DNA from: Rhizobium sp. 18065 | GTDB lineage: Bacteria; Pseudomonadota; Alphaproteobacteria; Rhizobiales; Rhizobiaceae | Assembly: GCF_902706095.1 (NCBI RefSeq) | Contig: NZ_CACSJP010000003.1 | Span: 535,050-599,049 of the forward strand | DNA length: 64,000 nt | Reading direction: 5' to 3' | In this document: positions 10,173 through 19,282 of the stretch, piece by piece | Numbering within the stretch: position 1 is the first letter of the stretch | How the letters are laid out: each line of letters starts with the position of its first letter | The notes under the pieces: model-generated | Told to the model about the DNA's origin: nothing | What the model saw: only the letters and a program-made list of their open reading frames with translations | Databases searched by the model: none | Position numbers and translations under genes: made by a program

Positions 10173-11957
10173 TTATCTCCCGATCGCATAGGCTTGCATC
10201 AGCCGTGGCGTCGCAGCCGCCCGCAGCAATCCACCGGCATCGCGGCGTGCCGCAGTAAGGCGACCAACGCTCCACGGATCGGCCTCGGTAATGTCGTGGC
10301 CCATGGCTTTCAGCGCCTTGATTGTCTCCGCGCCGATACTGCTCTCGATCATCACATTGCCCGGTTGGCTGGTGCGCGGATAGAAGGAGCCGGGGAAATG
10401 TGCGGTGTGGAACAGCGGCATGTCGATCGCGGCCTGCAGGTTCTGCTTGTGATGCACGTAGCGCAGGAAGAAGGACAACTGCCACTGGTCCTGCTGGTCG
10501 CCGCCGGGTGTACCGAAGGCGAGCGTCGGGCGGCCTTCGTAGAGCGCCATCGACGGTGTCAGCGTGGTGCGCGGCCGCTTGCCAGGGGCGAGCGAGGTCG
10601 GCAGGCCTGGTTTCAGCCAGAACATCTGCGCGCGGGAATTGAGGCAGAAGCCGAGGCCCGGCACGATCGGCGAGGATTGCAGCCAACCGCCGGAAGGCGT
10701 GACCGAGACCATGTTGCCTTCGCGGTCGATGACATCGATATGCACGGTGTCGCCGCGCTTTTCGGTCAGATGCGACATGGTGGGTTCGTAGACGGCACCG
10801 GTGCCTGACATGGAGGCCAGCATTTCCATGGTGAGGTCGTGCTGATTCTCGTAGCCCGGCAATCGGCCCGGACGCAGCGTCATCGACGCCTGCGACGTGA
10901 TCAGCTTGCGGCGCTCGTCATTATAGGCATCCGACAGCAATTGCTCTATCGGCACGGCAGCAAAAGCCGGATCGCCGTAATAGACCTCTCGGTCGGCATA
11001 GGCGAGCTTCATGGTTTCCACGACGGTGTGGACGAAATCGGCGCCCAGCGGGTCCATCGCCGCGACATCGATGCCTTTCAGCAGCGCCAGCGATTGCAGC
11101 AGCACCGGACCTTGGCCCCATGGGCCTGTCTTGGCCACGGTCCAACCATGATAGTCAAATGTCTGCGGCGCTTCGATCGTCGCAGACCAGCCGGACATAT
11201 CCGCTGCGGTCAGGACGCCCTTGTGGCGGTTGCCGCTGGCATCCATCACTTCGGCGGTCTTCAGGTAGTCCTCGATCGCTTCGGCGACGAAGCCGCGGTA
11301 GAAGGCATCACGCGCCGCGTCGATCTGGTTTTCGCGGCCGGTGGCGCGTTCCGCCTCCCTGACGATGCGGGTATAGGTGGCGGCGAGAGCCGGATTGCAA
11401 AACAGCGCATGCGGTTCGGGCGCCACGCCGCCCGGCAGCCAGGTCGCATAGGATGTCGGCCATTCCTTTTCGAAGAAGTTGGCCAGCCCCTTGATAGTCG
11501 CCGAGACGCGCGGCAGCATCGGGTGACCGTGTTCGGCATAATGGATGGCCGGTTCCAGCACCTCGCGTACAGTCATCGTGCCGAAGTCGCGCAGCATCAG
11601 CATCCAGCCGTCGAAGGCGCCCGGAATAACGGTCGCCAGCAACCCGTCGCCGGGGATCAGGTCAAGGCCCTCGGCGGTATAGTGCTCGATTGTCGCGCCT
11701 GCCGGGGCCGGCCCTTGCGCACAGATCACCTCGACCTTGCCGGTCTTTGCCGAATAGATCAGCGCCGGCATGTCGCCGCCCGGCCCCACCAGATGCGGCT
11801 CGAGAATCTGCAGCACAAAACCGGTGGCAACAGCCGCATCAAAGGCATTGCCGCCCTTTTCCAGGATGCTCATGCCGACGGCCGACGCGATCCAGTGGGT
11901 CGAGGTGACAACGCCGAACGTGCCGAGGATCTCCGGGCGGGTGGTAAACTCAGTCAT
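10173..11957 (-). CDS. ggt: Gamma-glutamyltransferase family protein, no signal peptide
   Basis: Gamma-glutamyltransferase/acylase-type Ntn hydrolase of 594 residues, which transfers or hydrolyses the gamma-glutamyl group of glutathione-like compounds. The early GGNAFDAAVATGFVLQILEPHLVGPGGD block is typical. The presumed autocleavage point is before the Thr of GDTVHIDV (near residue 400), followed by DREGNMVSVTPSGGW and GLGFCLNSR. The usual TTH is TVH here, keeping the nucleophile and the histidine. The N-terminus (MTEFTTRPEILGTFG) has no signal peptide, unlike the periplasmic E. coli enzyme. AAGGAA lies 7 bases upstream. It sits inside a peptide ABC operon, suggesting action on imported substrate. 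Confidence 0.9.
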   Translation of the reverse strand: MTEFTTRPEILGTFGVVTSTHWIASAVGMSILEKGGNAFDAAVATGFVLQILEPHLVGPGGDMPALIYSAKTGKVEVICAQGPAPAGATIEHYTAEGLDLIPGDGLLATVIPGAFDGWMLMLRDFGTMTVREVLEPAIHYAEHGHPMLPRVSATIKGLANFFEKEWPTSYATWLPGGVAPEPHALFCNPALAATYTRIVREAERATGRENQIDAARDAFYRGFVAEAIEDYLKTAEVMDASGNRHKGVLTAADMSGWSATIEAPQTFDYHGWTVAKTGPWGQGPVLLQSLALLKGIDVAAMDPLGADFVHTVVETMKLAYADREVYYGDPAFAAVPIEQLLSDAYNDERRKLITSQASMTLRPGRLPGYENQHDLTMEMLASMSGTGAVYEPTMSHLTEKRGDTVHIDVIDREGNMVSVTPSGGWLQSSPIVPGLGFCLNSRAQMFWLKPGLPTSLAPGKRPRTTLTPSMALYEGRPTLAFGTPGGDQQDQWQLSFFLRYVHHKQNLQAAIDMPLFHTAHFPGSFYPRTSQPGNVMIESSIGAETIKALKAMGHDITEADPWSVGRLTAARRDAGGLLRAAATPRLMQAYAIGR

Positions 11958-11980
11958 CGACTATTCCTTCAGTTCTATTC

Positions 11981-12856
11981 TTAGGATTCCCGGGGGTCGA
12001 GTGCATCGCGCAGACCATCGCCGAGCAGATTGAAACCGATCACCACGAGGAAGATCGCCACCCCCGGCCACATGGCCATCCAGGGTGCCTGATCGAGGAA
12101 GTTCTTCGCGACATTGAGCATCGAGCCCCAGCTCGGCGCCGGCGGCTGCTGGCCAAGCCCGAGGAAGGATAGGCTTGCCTCGGCAATGATCGCGGTCGCC
12201 ACCGTCAGGGTGGCCTGGACGATGATCGGTGCGGTGATATTGGGCAGGATGTAGCGCAGCATGATGTCGAGATGGCCAAGGCCGATCGAGCGGGCACCTT
12301 CGACATAATCCTCCGTCTTGACGGCAAGAACCTGGCCACGCGTCAGCCGCACGAAGACCGGCATGGCCGACAGGCCGATGGCGATCATCGCATTGGTGAG
12401 GCTGGGGCCGAGAAAGGCGGCGAGCGCAATCGCCATGATCAGGAAGGGCAGGGCGAGAAAGGCTTCCGTGATGCGCGAAATCACCTGATCAACCCAGCCG
12501 CCGAAATAGCCGGCGATCAGGCCGAAAGGCACGCCGATGACGATCGAGATGGCGACCGAAAAGATGCCCGCCATCAGCGAGGCCTGCGCACCCCAGATCA
12601 TGCGCGACAGGATATCGCGGCCGATATCGTCGGTGCCCATCCAGTGCGCCGCTGACGGCGCCTTGCGAATGGCGGTCCAACTGGTCGCCAGCGGATCGGG
12701 GATCGGCAGAAGCGGCGCGGCGAGAGCCAGAAGCGCAAAGAACAGGATGATGCAAAGGCCGACCAGCGCGCTGCGATTGGCCTTGAGCTTGCGCCAGGCG
12801 CGATTGCCACTCTTGGTGGGAACGGCCACGCTGCCGGTCTGTCCGAGCGCGGTCAT
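11981..12856 (-). CDS. Peptide-type ABC transporter permease (DppC/GsiD-like)
   Basis: Inner-membrane permease of 291 residues in the binding-protein-dependent transport family. An N-terminal helix (SALVGLCIILFFALLALAAPLL) and the OppC-like extracytoplasmic loop are followed by five or more helices. The EAA loop is visible as EGARSIGLGHLDIMLRYILPNI. I chose ATG 12856 because it overlaps the upstream permease stop in an ATGA tetranucleotide; a start at 12940 would lie inside that gene. It pairs with the DppB-like permease. Confidence 0.92.
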   Translation of the reverse strand: MTALGQTGSVAVPTKSGNRAWRKLKANRSALVGLCIILFFALLALAAPLLPIPDPLATSWTAIRKAPSAAHWMGTDDIGRDILSRMIWGAQASLMAGIFSVAISIVIGVPFGLIAGYFGGWVDQVISRITEAFLALPFLIMAIALAAFLGPSLTNAMIAIGLSAMPVFVRLTRGQVLAVKTEDYVEGARSIGLGHLDIMLRYILPNITAPIIVQATLTVATAIIAEASLSFLGLGQQPPAPSWGSMLNVAKNFLDQAPWMAMWPGVAIFLVVIGFNLLGDGLRDALDPRES

Positions 12857-13806
12857 AGGCTTGCCCTCATGCGCGGATTGAGGATGACATAGAGCACGTC
12901 GGCAACCAGGTTCATCAGGATGAAGCCGACGGCGGTGCACAGCACGACACCCTGCACCACGGCATAGTCGCGATTGAACACCGCATCGACGATAAGCTTG
13001 CCGAAGCCCGGAATGGTGAAGATCTGTTCGGTGAGCACGGCGCCGGCCAGCAATTCTCCGAACAGGAGGGCACTGAGCGTCACGATTGGCAGCAGCGCAT
13101 TGCGGAAGGTGTGGCTGAGAATGACGACCCGTTCCGACAGGCCCTTGGCGCGGGCGGTGCGGATGTAATCGGCCTTCATAACGCTGAGCATGGCCGAGCG
13201 GGTGTGCCGCATCAAGGTGGCGGCAAGTGCTGTCCCCAGCACGAAGGCGGGCATGATCATCGTTTCAATGGAGCGCACCGGGTCGACGAAGATCGACTCG
13301 TAGCCGGAGGCCGGCAGCCAGCCGAGTTTGACCGAGACCAGTAGGATCAGCATGATGCCCAGCCAGAAGTTCGGGATCGAGAGACCCGAGAGGGCGACGA
13401 TATTGGCGATGTAGTCGATGGCGGTGTTCTTCTTGACGGCGGCCAGGATGCCCATCGGCACACCGATGACAAAGGCGAATATCATCGACATCACCGCCAG
13501 CTGAATGGTGACGGGCAGTTTCTCGCCGATCAGTTCCAGCACCGGCTGGTTGGTGCGCAGCGACATGCCGAAATCGCCCTGCAGCACATTGGCGATCCAG
13601 TAGCCGTATTGATAAACGACGGGATCGTTCAGGCGGTATTTCTCCCGCAGGAATTCGATCACCTGCGGATCGCGCTCTTCACCGGCCATGGCAAGGATCG
13701 GGTCACCCGGCAGCAGCTTTTGCAGTGAGAAGACGAAGATCGACACGATCAAAAGCGTCGGTATGGCGACCAGCAGCCGTTTTCCGATGTAGATATGCAT
13801 GAACAT
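12853..13806 (-). CDS. Peptide-type ABC transporter permease (DppB/GsiC-like)
   Basis: Inner-membrane permease of 317 residues. It has a DppB-type N-terminal helix (KRLLVAIPTLLIVSIFVFSLQKLLPGDP) and the EAA-loop sequence RTARAKGLSERVVILSHTFRNALLP. It ends in the overlapping ATGA with the DppC-like gene. Two in-frame ATGs (13806 and 13800) are compatible with the AGGA upstream. It follows the binding-protein gene after a hairpin at 13830-13854. Confidence 0.92.
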   Translation of the reverse strand: MFMHIYIGKRLLVAIPTLLIVSIFVFSLQKLLPGDPILAMAGEERDPQVIEFLREKYRLNDPVVYQYGYWIANVLQGDFGMSLRTNQPVLELIGEKLPVTIQLAVMSMIFAFVIGVPMGILAAVKKNTAIDYIANIVALSGLSIPNFWLGIMLILLVSVKLGWLPASGYESIFVDPVRSIETMIMPAFVLGTALAATLMRHTRSAMLSVMKADYIRTARAKGLSERVVILSHTFRNALLPIVTLSALLFGELLAGAVLTEQIFTIPGFGKLIVDAVFNRDYAVVQGVVLCTAVGFILMNLVADVLYVILNPRMRASL

Positions 13807-13829
13807 CCGGTCCTGATTTTGGGAGGTCC

Positions 13830-13854
13830 CTGCGGAGCGTTTGGCGCTCCGCAG
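13830..13854 (-). promoter_or_regulatory. Intercistronic hairpin after the peptide-binding-protein gene
   Basis: CTGCGGAGCG pairs perfectly with CGCTCCGCAG around a 5-base loop, between the binding-protein stop and the DppB-like start. No T-run follows. Such hairpins in ABC operons commonly protect or partly terminate the message so that the binding protein is made in excess. Confidence 0.6.
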
Positions 13855-13870
13855 GAGAGATCGAGGCGGA

Positions 13871-15379
13871 TCAGCCCTTCTTGACGCCGAGCAGGCGGAT
13901 CATGCCATCAGGCGAAGGAACGAAGCCGGTGACCTCTTTCTTCGTTGCCCAGATCCACGACTGGTGGCCGAGATAGATCACAGGCAGGTCGTCGTTGAGG
14001 ATTTTGCCGGCGGCATCGTATTTCTGCTTGCGCACGGCATCGTCGGTCGAGGCGCGGGCTTCGTTCAGCAGCGTGTCGACTTCCGGATTGCAGTATTTGG
14101 TGTCGTTGATGCCGCCCTCGCAGGTGACGAACTGGTGCAGGTTGCCGTCAGGGTCGACGCGGCCGGACCAGTCGGAGCGGCTGAGTTGATAGTTGCCGGC
14201 GGTCTGTTCGCTGAGCAGCGTCGCAAATTCGGTGGTCTTCAGGCTGACGTCGAAGCCGGCCTCGGCCACCATCGCCTGGACGATCTGCATCATCTGGGCA
14301 GCAACCGGATTGTTGGGAATCTGCATTTCGATCGGCACCCGCTCGAAACCGGCTTCCTTGATCAGGGCCTTTGCCTTTTCGAGGTCGCGGGCCGGAACCG
14401 GCAGGTCCTTGTTGAACCACGGGCTGTTCGGTGGGAAGGGCTGGTTGCCGCCGACGGCCGTGCCTTCATAGACCACCTGGTTCAGCGCTTCGCGGTCGAT
14501 GGCGAGCGAGAAGGCCTGGCGCAGGCGCTTGTCCTTACCGAACGGATTGTCGGCGCGCGCGCCGTTGGCGATGTTCACATAGAGCGCCATGTAGCCGATG
14601 TTGACGACGTCGGAATATGTCAGGCTGTCGTCTGCCTTGACCGATGTCGCGTCGGTTGCCGCCAGTCGCTCGATCATATCCAGTTCGCCCGAGCGCAGGT
14701 TGGCAAGCCGCACCGTGGTGTCGGGGATCGGCAGATAGGTGACCTTGTCGATAAACACCTTGTCCTTGTCCCAGTAGTCGGCGAATTTTTCGAGCACGAT
14801 GCGATCCTGCTGGATGCGCTCGACGAATTTGAACGGTCCGGCGCAGACCGGCTTGGAGCCGAAATTGGCGCCGAGTTCGGCCGCGGCCTTCGGTGAGACG
14901 ATCATGCCGGCGCGGTCGGAGAGCTGGGCGAGCAGCGTCACGTCCGGCGCCTTGAGCGTGAACTTGACGGCGTAGTCGCCGGTGGCTTCAACCTTTTCCA
15001 CCGAAGTCAGCTCGCTCTTGCGGCGCGATTCCGGCAGCGTCTTGTTGCGCTCGATGGTAGCCACCACCGCTGCCGCATTGAAGGGCGTATCGTCATGGAA
15101 CTTGACACCTTCGCGCAGTTTCATGGTCAGTTCCTTGCCGTCGGCGGACCAGGCCCATTCGGTCGCCAGCTGCGGCACGATCTTCAGGTCGGGCGAAACG
15201 TCGACAAGCTTGTCGCACATGGCGGTGTAGACGATACGGCCGACAAAGGTTCGCGACTGGGCCGGATCTAGTACGTCGGCATCGTCCTGCAGGCCGATGC
15301 GAAGCTCGGCCGAGAGTGCGGGGCCTGCAAGCATGGCGCTCGCCAGGAGTAGGGCGGAAAATCGGGACAGTATCTTCAT
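13871..15379 (-). CDS. Peptide-type ABC transporter substrate-binding protein (family 5)
   Basis: Periplasmic solute-binding protein of 502 residues (SBP_bac_5, DppA/OppA/GsiB relatives). The signal peptide is MKILSRFSALLLASAMLAGPALSA, with cleavage after ALSA, then AELRIGLQDDADVLDPAQS, a typical mature start. Family blocks: LREGVKFHDDTPFNAAAV and RLRQAFSLAIDREALNQVVY. AGAGGA precedes the ATG. It is the first transporter gene after the GntR regulator gene (98-base gap). Ligand not readable from sequence; context with GGT suggests gamma-glutamyl peptides or glutathione. Confidence 0.93.
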   Translation of the reverse strand: MKILSRFSALLLASAMLAGPALSAELRIGLQDDADVLDPAQSRTFVGRIVYTAMCDKLVDVSPDLKIVPQLATEWAWSADGKELTMKLREGVKFHDDTPFNAAAVVATIERNKTLPESRRKSELTSVEKVEATGDYAVKFTLKAPDVTLLAQLSDRAGMIVSPKAAAELGANFGSKPVCAGPFKFVERIQQDRIVLEKFADYWDKDKVFIDKVTYLPIPDTTVRLANLRSGELDMIERLAATDATSVKADDSLTYSDVVNIGYMALYVNIANGARADNPFGKDKRLRQAFSLAIDREALNQVVYEGTAVGGNQPFPPNSPWFNKDLPVPARDLEKAKALIKEAGFERVPIEMQIPNNPVAAQMMQIVQAMVAEAGFDVSLKTTEFATLLSEQTAGNYQLSRSDWSGRVDPDGNLHQFVTCEGGINDTKYCNPEVDTLLNEARASTDDAVRKQKYDAAGKILNDDLPVIYLGHQSWIWATKKEVTGFVPSPDGMIRLLGVKKG

Positions 15380-15477
15380 GGTCGAAAAATCCTCTGGTGT
15401 GGTTTTCTGTTTTCACGGGTGTCGCCGGTTGTTTCCCCGACGTTGATTATTGTCCGGCAGCGGCCGGAACTGTGCAC

Positions 15478-16221
15478 TCAGGACACATCGCCGAGCGGGT
15501 CGTTCTCCAGGTGGTCCATGGATGTCTGGCGGATCAGCCTCTCCTGCAGCATCAACAGGTGCTGGCGCATCGCTTCACCGGCCTTTGCCGGATCGCGCGC
15601 CGCAATGGCGTCGATGATGGTCGCATGCTGGGCATTGGATATGCCCATGGTGTTGGCGCTGCTGCGGGCGCGCTCGCGGATCGATTGCCAGGCGTCATCC
15701 TGGCGCACCTGGTTGATGACATCGAAGATCGACAGGAAGAGCTGGTTTCCGGCGGCTTGCGCGATCTGCCGGTGCAGGGCGCCATCCCACAATTCCTTGG
15801 CGTCGGCATCTTCGCTGGCGAGGATCTTCTGGGCAAGCTCGCGCATGATGTCGATGTCGCTGCCCTTGGCGCGAAGGGCGGCCAGTTGCGCCAACTGCGG
15901 TTCGATCCGCAGGCGCACTTCCATGATTTCCATGAAATTGGTGCCAGCCACGATAGTCTCTAACTGCTCGCTCCAGTCGTCCGGCTTCTGGCCGACATAG
16001 GTGCCGGATCCCTGCTTGCGCCAGATCGCGCCTTCGGCCTCCAGAACCTCCAGCGCCCGACGGATCGCCCGACGGCTTAGGCCCAGTGTTTCGCTCAGCA
16101 TGCGCTCCGTCGGCAGCTTTCCGTCGGCCGCGACGTCGCCGTGTCGAAGGAGATCCCGCAGCTTTTCCAGCGCGTAATTGGAGTTTTCCTTCGAACTTTC
16201 CGGAGCGGGGGTGCCTGGCAT
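15478..16221 (-). CDS. GntR-family regulator, FadR subfamily
   Basis: DNA-binding regulator of 247 residues. The winged helix is at about 15-80 (LPTERMLSETLGLSRRAIRRALEVLEAEGAIWRKQGSGTYVG) and the all-helical FCD ligand domain at about 95-230 (EIMEVRLRIEPQLAQLAA...). I chose ATG 16221; the frame is open further up to 16419 but that extension (MALLRNAQRRTSRLNACFF...) looks non-coding and reads through the operator. No ribosome site precedes 16221, so the message may be leaderless or the start may differ. It heads the transporter cluster and probably controls it and itself. Confidence 0.88.
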   Translation of the reverse strand: MPGTPAPESSKENSNYALEKLRDLLRHGDVAADGKLPTERMLSETLGLSRRAIRRALEVLEAEGAIWRKQGSGTYVGQKPDDWSEQLETIVAGTNFMEIMEVRLRIEPQLAQLAALRAKGSDIDIMRELAQKILASEDADAKELWDGALHRQIAQAAGNQLFLSIFDVINQVRQDDAWQSIRERARSSANTMGISNAQHATIIDAIAARDPAKAGEAMRQHLLMLQERLIRQTSMDHLENDPLGDVS

Positions 16222-16222
16222 G

Positions 16223-16251
16223 ATTGGTCCGAACCAATTGATGATTGGTTC
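16223..16251 (-). promoter_or_regulatory. Probable GntR operator with three ATTGGT(T/C)C half-sites
   Basis: Directly before the GntR-regulator start: ATTGGTCC (16223-16230), GAACCAAT (16231-16238) and ATTGGTTC (16244-16251). The first pair forms a near-perfect 16-bp palindrome; the second pair is a perfect 8-bp inverted repeat with a 5-bp spacer. A TTGACG on the minus strand at 16280-16275 could be a -35 element, with a weak TTCACT -10 at 16257-16252, placing the repeats over the transcript start. This fits autoregulation. Confidence 0.6.
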
Positions 16252-16571
16252 AGTGAATGCCGAATTTCGGCGCCCGTCAAGATATTTTTTGGGCAGAGTT
16301 GTGGGTGCACAGTAATGGGGCAGAGGGGCGCGTGCTTGCTCAAGACGAGCGCAACAAAGGTCGAAAAAACACGCATTCAATCGGCTTGTTCGCCGTTGAG
16401 CGTTTCGAAGGAGTGCCATCTTAACCAGGGCAGGCCGCAGAACGGACTTGGGTCTGCCCGTTGTTCAGCACTGGCGGTTCGAATGTCGTTGAAAGGGTTG
16501 AAGCAAGCACCGAACGGTACAGTCCGCGCGATCGACCTTCAGCTGTCGTTGATTTTGACGGCGAGGGAATT

Positions 16572-16602
16572 GAAACCCCGGCTCGGCTGGAGCCGGGGTT
16601 TC
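16572..16602 (-). terminator. Hairpin terminator downstream of the iorB-like gene
   Basis: GAAACCCCGGCTC pairs perfectly with GAGCCGGGGTTTC (13 bp, 5-base loop), beginning 5 bases beyond the iorB stop. On the minus strand the 3' arm ends in GGTTTC followed by AATTCCC, so the T-run is short. It also separates this operon from the GntR promoter region. Confidence 0.65.
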
Positions 16603-16606
16603 TGGG

Positions 16607-18820
16607 TTACGATTCCATGGATTTGGAGAAGGGCATGACACGCAGACGCTTGCCGCGCGCCTTGTAAAGGGCGTTTGCGACGGCAGGCCCGATGGGAGGA
16701 ACACCTGGTTCGCCGATGCCAGAAGGTGGATTGGCGGATGCCAGGATGTGCACCTCGACTTTCGGCATCGCGTCGATGCGCAGGGGCGTGTAGACGTCGA
16801 AATTGCCCTGATCGACCTGTCCGTCCGTCAAGGTGATTTCTTCACCCATGATAGCTCCCAATCCAAAGCCGATGCCGCCCTCGACTTGGGCGCGAACCTG
16901 GTCCGGATTGATCGCCAGGCCACAATCGACAGCCGCCACCACACGTTCGACCTTGAAGCCGCCGGAGGCGTCGACCGTGACCTCGGCGATCTGCGCCACC
17001 ACGGTGCCAAAGCTTTCGGCGACCGCGACGCCCCTGAACAGGCCTTCCCGAGCCGGTTCTGCCCAGCCGGCCTTGTCCGCGACCAACTTGAGCAGCACTG
17101 CATGACGCGACTGCGGCTCAAGCAGCGAAAGCCGGAAAGCAATTGGGTCCTGGCCGGCAGCCTCGGCCATTTCGTCCATGAAGGTTTCAGCGACGAAAGC
17201 CGTATGGGTATTACCGACCGAGCGCCACCATAAGACCGGCACGCCGACGTCGGTCGAGGTCAGGCCGATCGCCTGGTTGGGGATCTTGTAAGGCATGTTG
17301 TGCATGCCCTCGACAGAGGTCGGATCGACGCCGTTCTGGACCATGCTCTCGAACATGGTCTTGGCCATGATCGACTGGCCGACAATGTGATCGCTCATCG
17401 CAATCAGTTGGCCCTTGTCATCGAGTGCGGCCTTCACATGGTGGACGAAAAGCGGACGATAGCGCCCGGCACGCATGTCATCTTCGCGGGTCCACTGGAC
17501 CTTGACCGGTGCCTTGTAGCCGATCGCCTTCGCCACATAGACGGCTTCGACCACGATATCGCCATCGAAGACAGCCCGCCGGCCAAAGCTGCCGCCGGTT
17601 TTCATCACCCACAGCTTGACCTTGTCCGGGGTGATCCCGACGATCTGGCCCGCGAGCCCCTGATACACGTCGGGGAACTGGTGTCCGCCCCAGATTTCCA
17701 GCGTGCCATCCTCGTTCATGCGCGCCACGGCATTCAGCGGTTCCATCGGCGCATGCGACAGGTAAGGGAACTCGTAGGTCGATTCGATGACCTTGGCGGC
17801 GGATGCAAAACCGGCATCCACATCGCCATCCTTGCGTGCCACGGCGGCTGGTGCTTTTGCGGCGATCTCCTTGTAACTGGTGAACAACTCGGCGGTGCCG
17901 CGCTTTTCGGCGGCGCTGTCGTCCCATTCCACCGTGACTGCCTCGCGGCCCTTGATGGCGGCCCACATATGTTCAGCCACGACGGCGACGCCGCGTGGTG
18001 TTTCGACGACATCAACCACGCCCTTGATCGCACGGGCCGCAACCGCGTCGAACGACTTGACCTTGGCGCCAAACAGCGGTGGGTGGATCATCACGGCGGT
18101 GAGCATGCCGGGAAGTTTCACGTCCAGAGTATATTGCTCGGTACCGTTTGCCTTGCGGGCGCTGTCGAAACGCTTCAGGCTCTCATTGCCGATGAGTTTC
18201 CAATCGGCCGGCTGCTTCAGCACGAGAGTGGTGGGAACCGGCATTGTCGCCGCCTTGGCAGCAAACGCGCCGAAGCCACTTTCCTTGCCGGACGCATGCT
18301 TCAGGACGCCATTTTCCACGGTGATCTCGGATGCGGGCACGGCCCATTCGGCAGCTGCTGCCGCAACCAGCATGGCGCGTGTCGCTGCACCCGCCTGGCG
18401 GTAGCGGTCCCACGAAGTGAACATCGATGTTGAACCACCGGTGCCCTGGAGCGCACCGCCGAAGGCCACGTTCCCGTAGGCCTTGACGTCACCGGCAACG
18501 CCGACGACCTCGATGGCGGACCAATCCGCGTCGAGTTCTTCTGCAACGAGCGTGCCGATGCCGTTATAGGCTCCCTGGCCCATTTCGAACTGCGACGACA
18601 GGACTGTGACCTTGCCGTCTGCGTCGATCAGCACGTAGGGGCTGAAGGCGTTGGCAGCCTTGCCGCTGCTGTCCGTTGCCGCTTCGGCCGGAACGGCCTC
18701 GAGAACGCGAAAGCCGACAGCCAGGCCACCGGCTGTCGCCAATGCGCCGAGCAGGAAATTGCGGCGCGACACGGCCTGCTGCAATGGATTGGAAAATTTG
18801 TTCATCAGGTTCGGAATCAT
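16607..18820 (-). CDS. iorB: Molybdopterin-binding large subunit, IorB-type hydroxylase
   Basis: Xanthine-dehydrogenase-superfamily catalytic subunit (737 residues) related to isoquinoline 1-oxidoreductase beta and aldehyde dehydrogenases. It should hydroxylate an N-heterocycle or oxidise an aldehyde. A Tat signal is at the N-terminus (SRRNFLLGALATAGGLAVGF), so the folded enzyme is exported to the periplasm. Moco-binding segments include GGSFGRRAVFDGD and LWWRSVGNTHTAFVAET. The catalytic glutamate lies in GIGEPGVPPIGPA near the C-terminus. The gene follows iorA after 3 bases. No cytochrome subunit and no maturation chaperone lie next to it; substrate unknown. Confidence 0.88.
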   Translation of the reverse strand: MIPNLMNKFSNPLQQAVSRRNFLLGALATAGGLAVGFRVLEAVPAEAATDSSGKAANAFSPYVLIDADGKVTVLSSQFEMGQGAYNGIGTLVAEELDADWSAIEVVGVAGDVKAYGNVAFGGALQGTGGSTSMFTSWDRYRQAGAATRAMLVAAAAAEWAVPASEITVENGVLKHASGKESGFGAFAAKAATMPVPTTLVLKQPADWKLIGNESLKRFDSARKANGTEQYTLDVKLPGMLTAVMIHPPLFGAKVKSFDAVAARAIKGVVDVVETPRGVAVVAEHMWAAIKGREAVTVEWDDSAAEKRGTAELFTSYKEIAAKAPAAVARKDGDVDAGFASAAKVIESTYEFPYLSHAPMEPLNAVARMNEDGTLEIWGGHQFPDVYQGLAGQIVGITPDKVKLWVMKTGGSFGRRAVFDGDIVVEAVYVAKAIGYKAPVKVQWTREDDMRAGRYRPLFVHHVKAALDDKGQLIAMSDHIVGQSIMAKTMFESMVQNGVDPTSVEGMHNMPYKIPNQAIGLTSTDVGVPVLWWRSVGNTHTAFVAETFMDEMAEAAGQDPIAFRLSLLEPQSRHAVLLKLVADKAGWAEPAREGLFRGVAVAESFGTVVAQIAEVTVDASGGFKVERVVAAVDCGLAINPDQVRAQVEGGIGFGLGAIMGEEITLTDGQVDQGNFDVYTPLRIDAMPKVEVHILASANPPSGIGEPGVPPIGPAVANALYKARGKRLRVMPFSKSMES

Positions 18821-18823
18821 GGC

Positions 18824-19282
18824 TCAAGCCTCCAAGCGTTTTGCAGCTTCGTGAATCCCGGCACGGATTCTCTGATAGGTGGCGCACCGACAGAGATTGC
18901 CAGCCATCGCGCCATCGATGTCTTCGTCGGTCGGCTTTGGATTGTTTGCCAGAAGGTCGGTGGCGGACATGATCTGTCCGGACTGACAGTAACCACATTG
19001 CGGGACGTCGAGATTTGCCCACACGGTTTTGACCGTCTCTGCAACCTTGCCCTTCAGGCCTTCGATCGTCGTGATCTTTGCATCGCCGATGTCGCTGACA
19101 AAGGTCTGGCACGACCGGACCGGCGAACCATCCAGATGAACAGTACAGGCACCGCACTGGGCCATTCCGCATCCGAACTTCGTGCCAGTAAGACCGACGA
19201 GATCGCGGATTGCCCAAAGCAGAGGCATATCGGCATCCGCATCGACCTCGTGAACGATGTCATTGATTGTGAGCTTTATCAT
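18824..19282 (-). CDS. iorA: [2Fe-2S] small subunit of molybdenum hydroxylase (IorA type)
   Basis: Electron-transfer subunit of 152 residues with two [2Fe-2S] clusters. The plant-ferredoxin-type cluster is in FGCGMAQCGACTVHLDG with a fourth Cys in PVRSCQTF. The second is the four-helix cluster in PQCGYCQSGQIM and GNLCRCATYQRI. It has no signal peptide, so it would be exported together with the Tat-tagged large subunit. GGGAGT precedes the ATG. It is the first gene of the two-gene operon. Confidence 0.93.
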   Translation of the reverse strand: MIKLTINDIVHEVDADADMPLLWAIRDLVGLTGTKFGCGMAQCGACTVHLDGSPVRSCQTFVSDIGDAKITTIEGLKGKVAETVKTVWANLDVPQCGYCQSGQIMSATDLLANNPKPTDEDIDGAMAGNLCRCATYQRIRAGIHEAAKRLEA

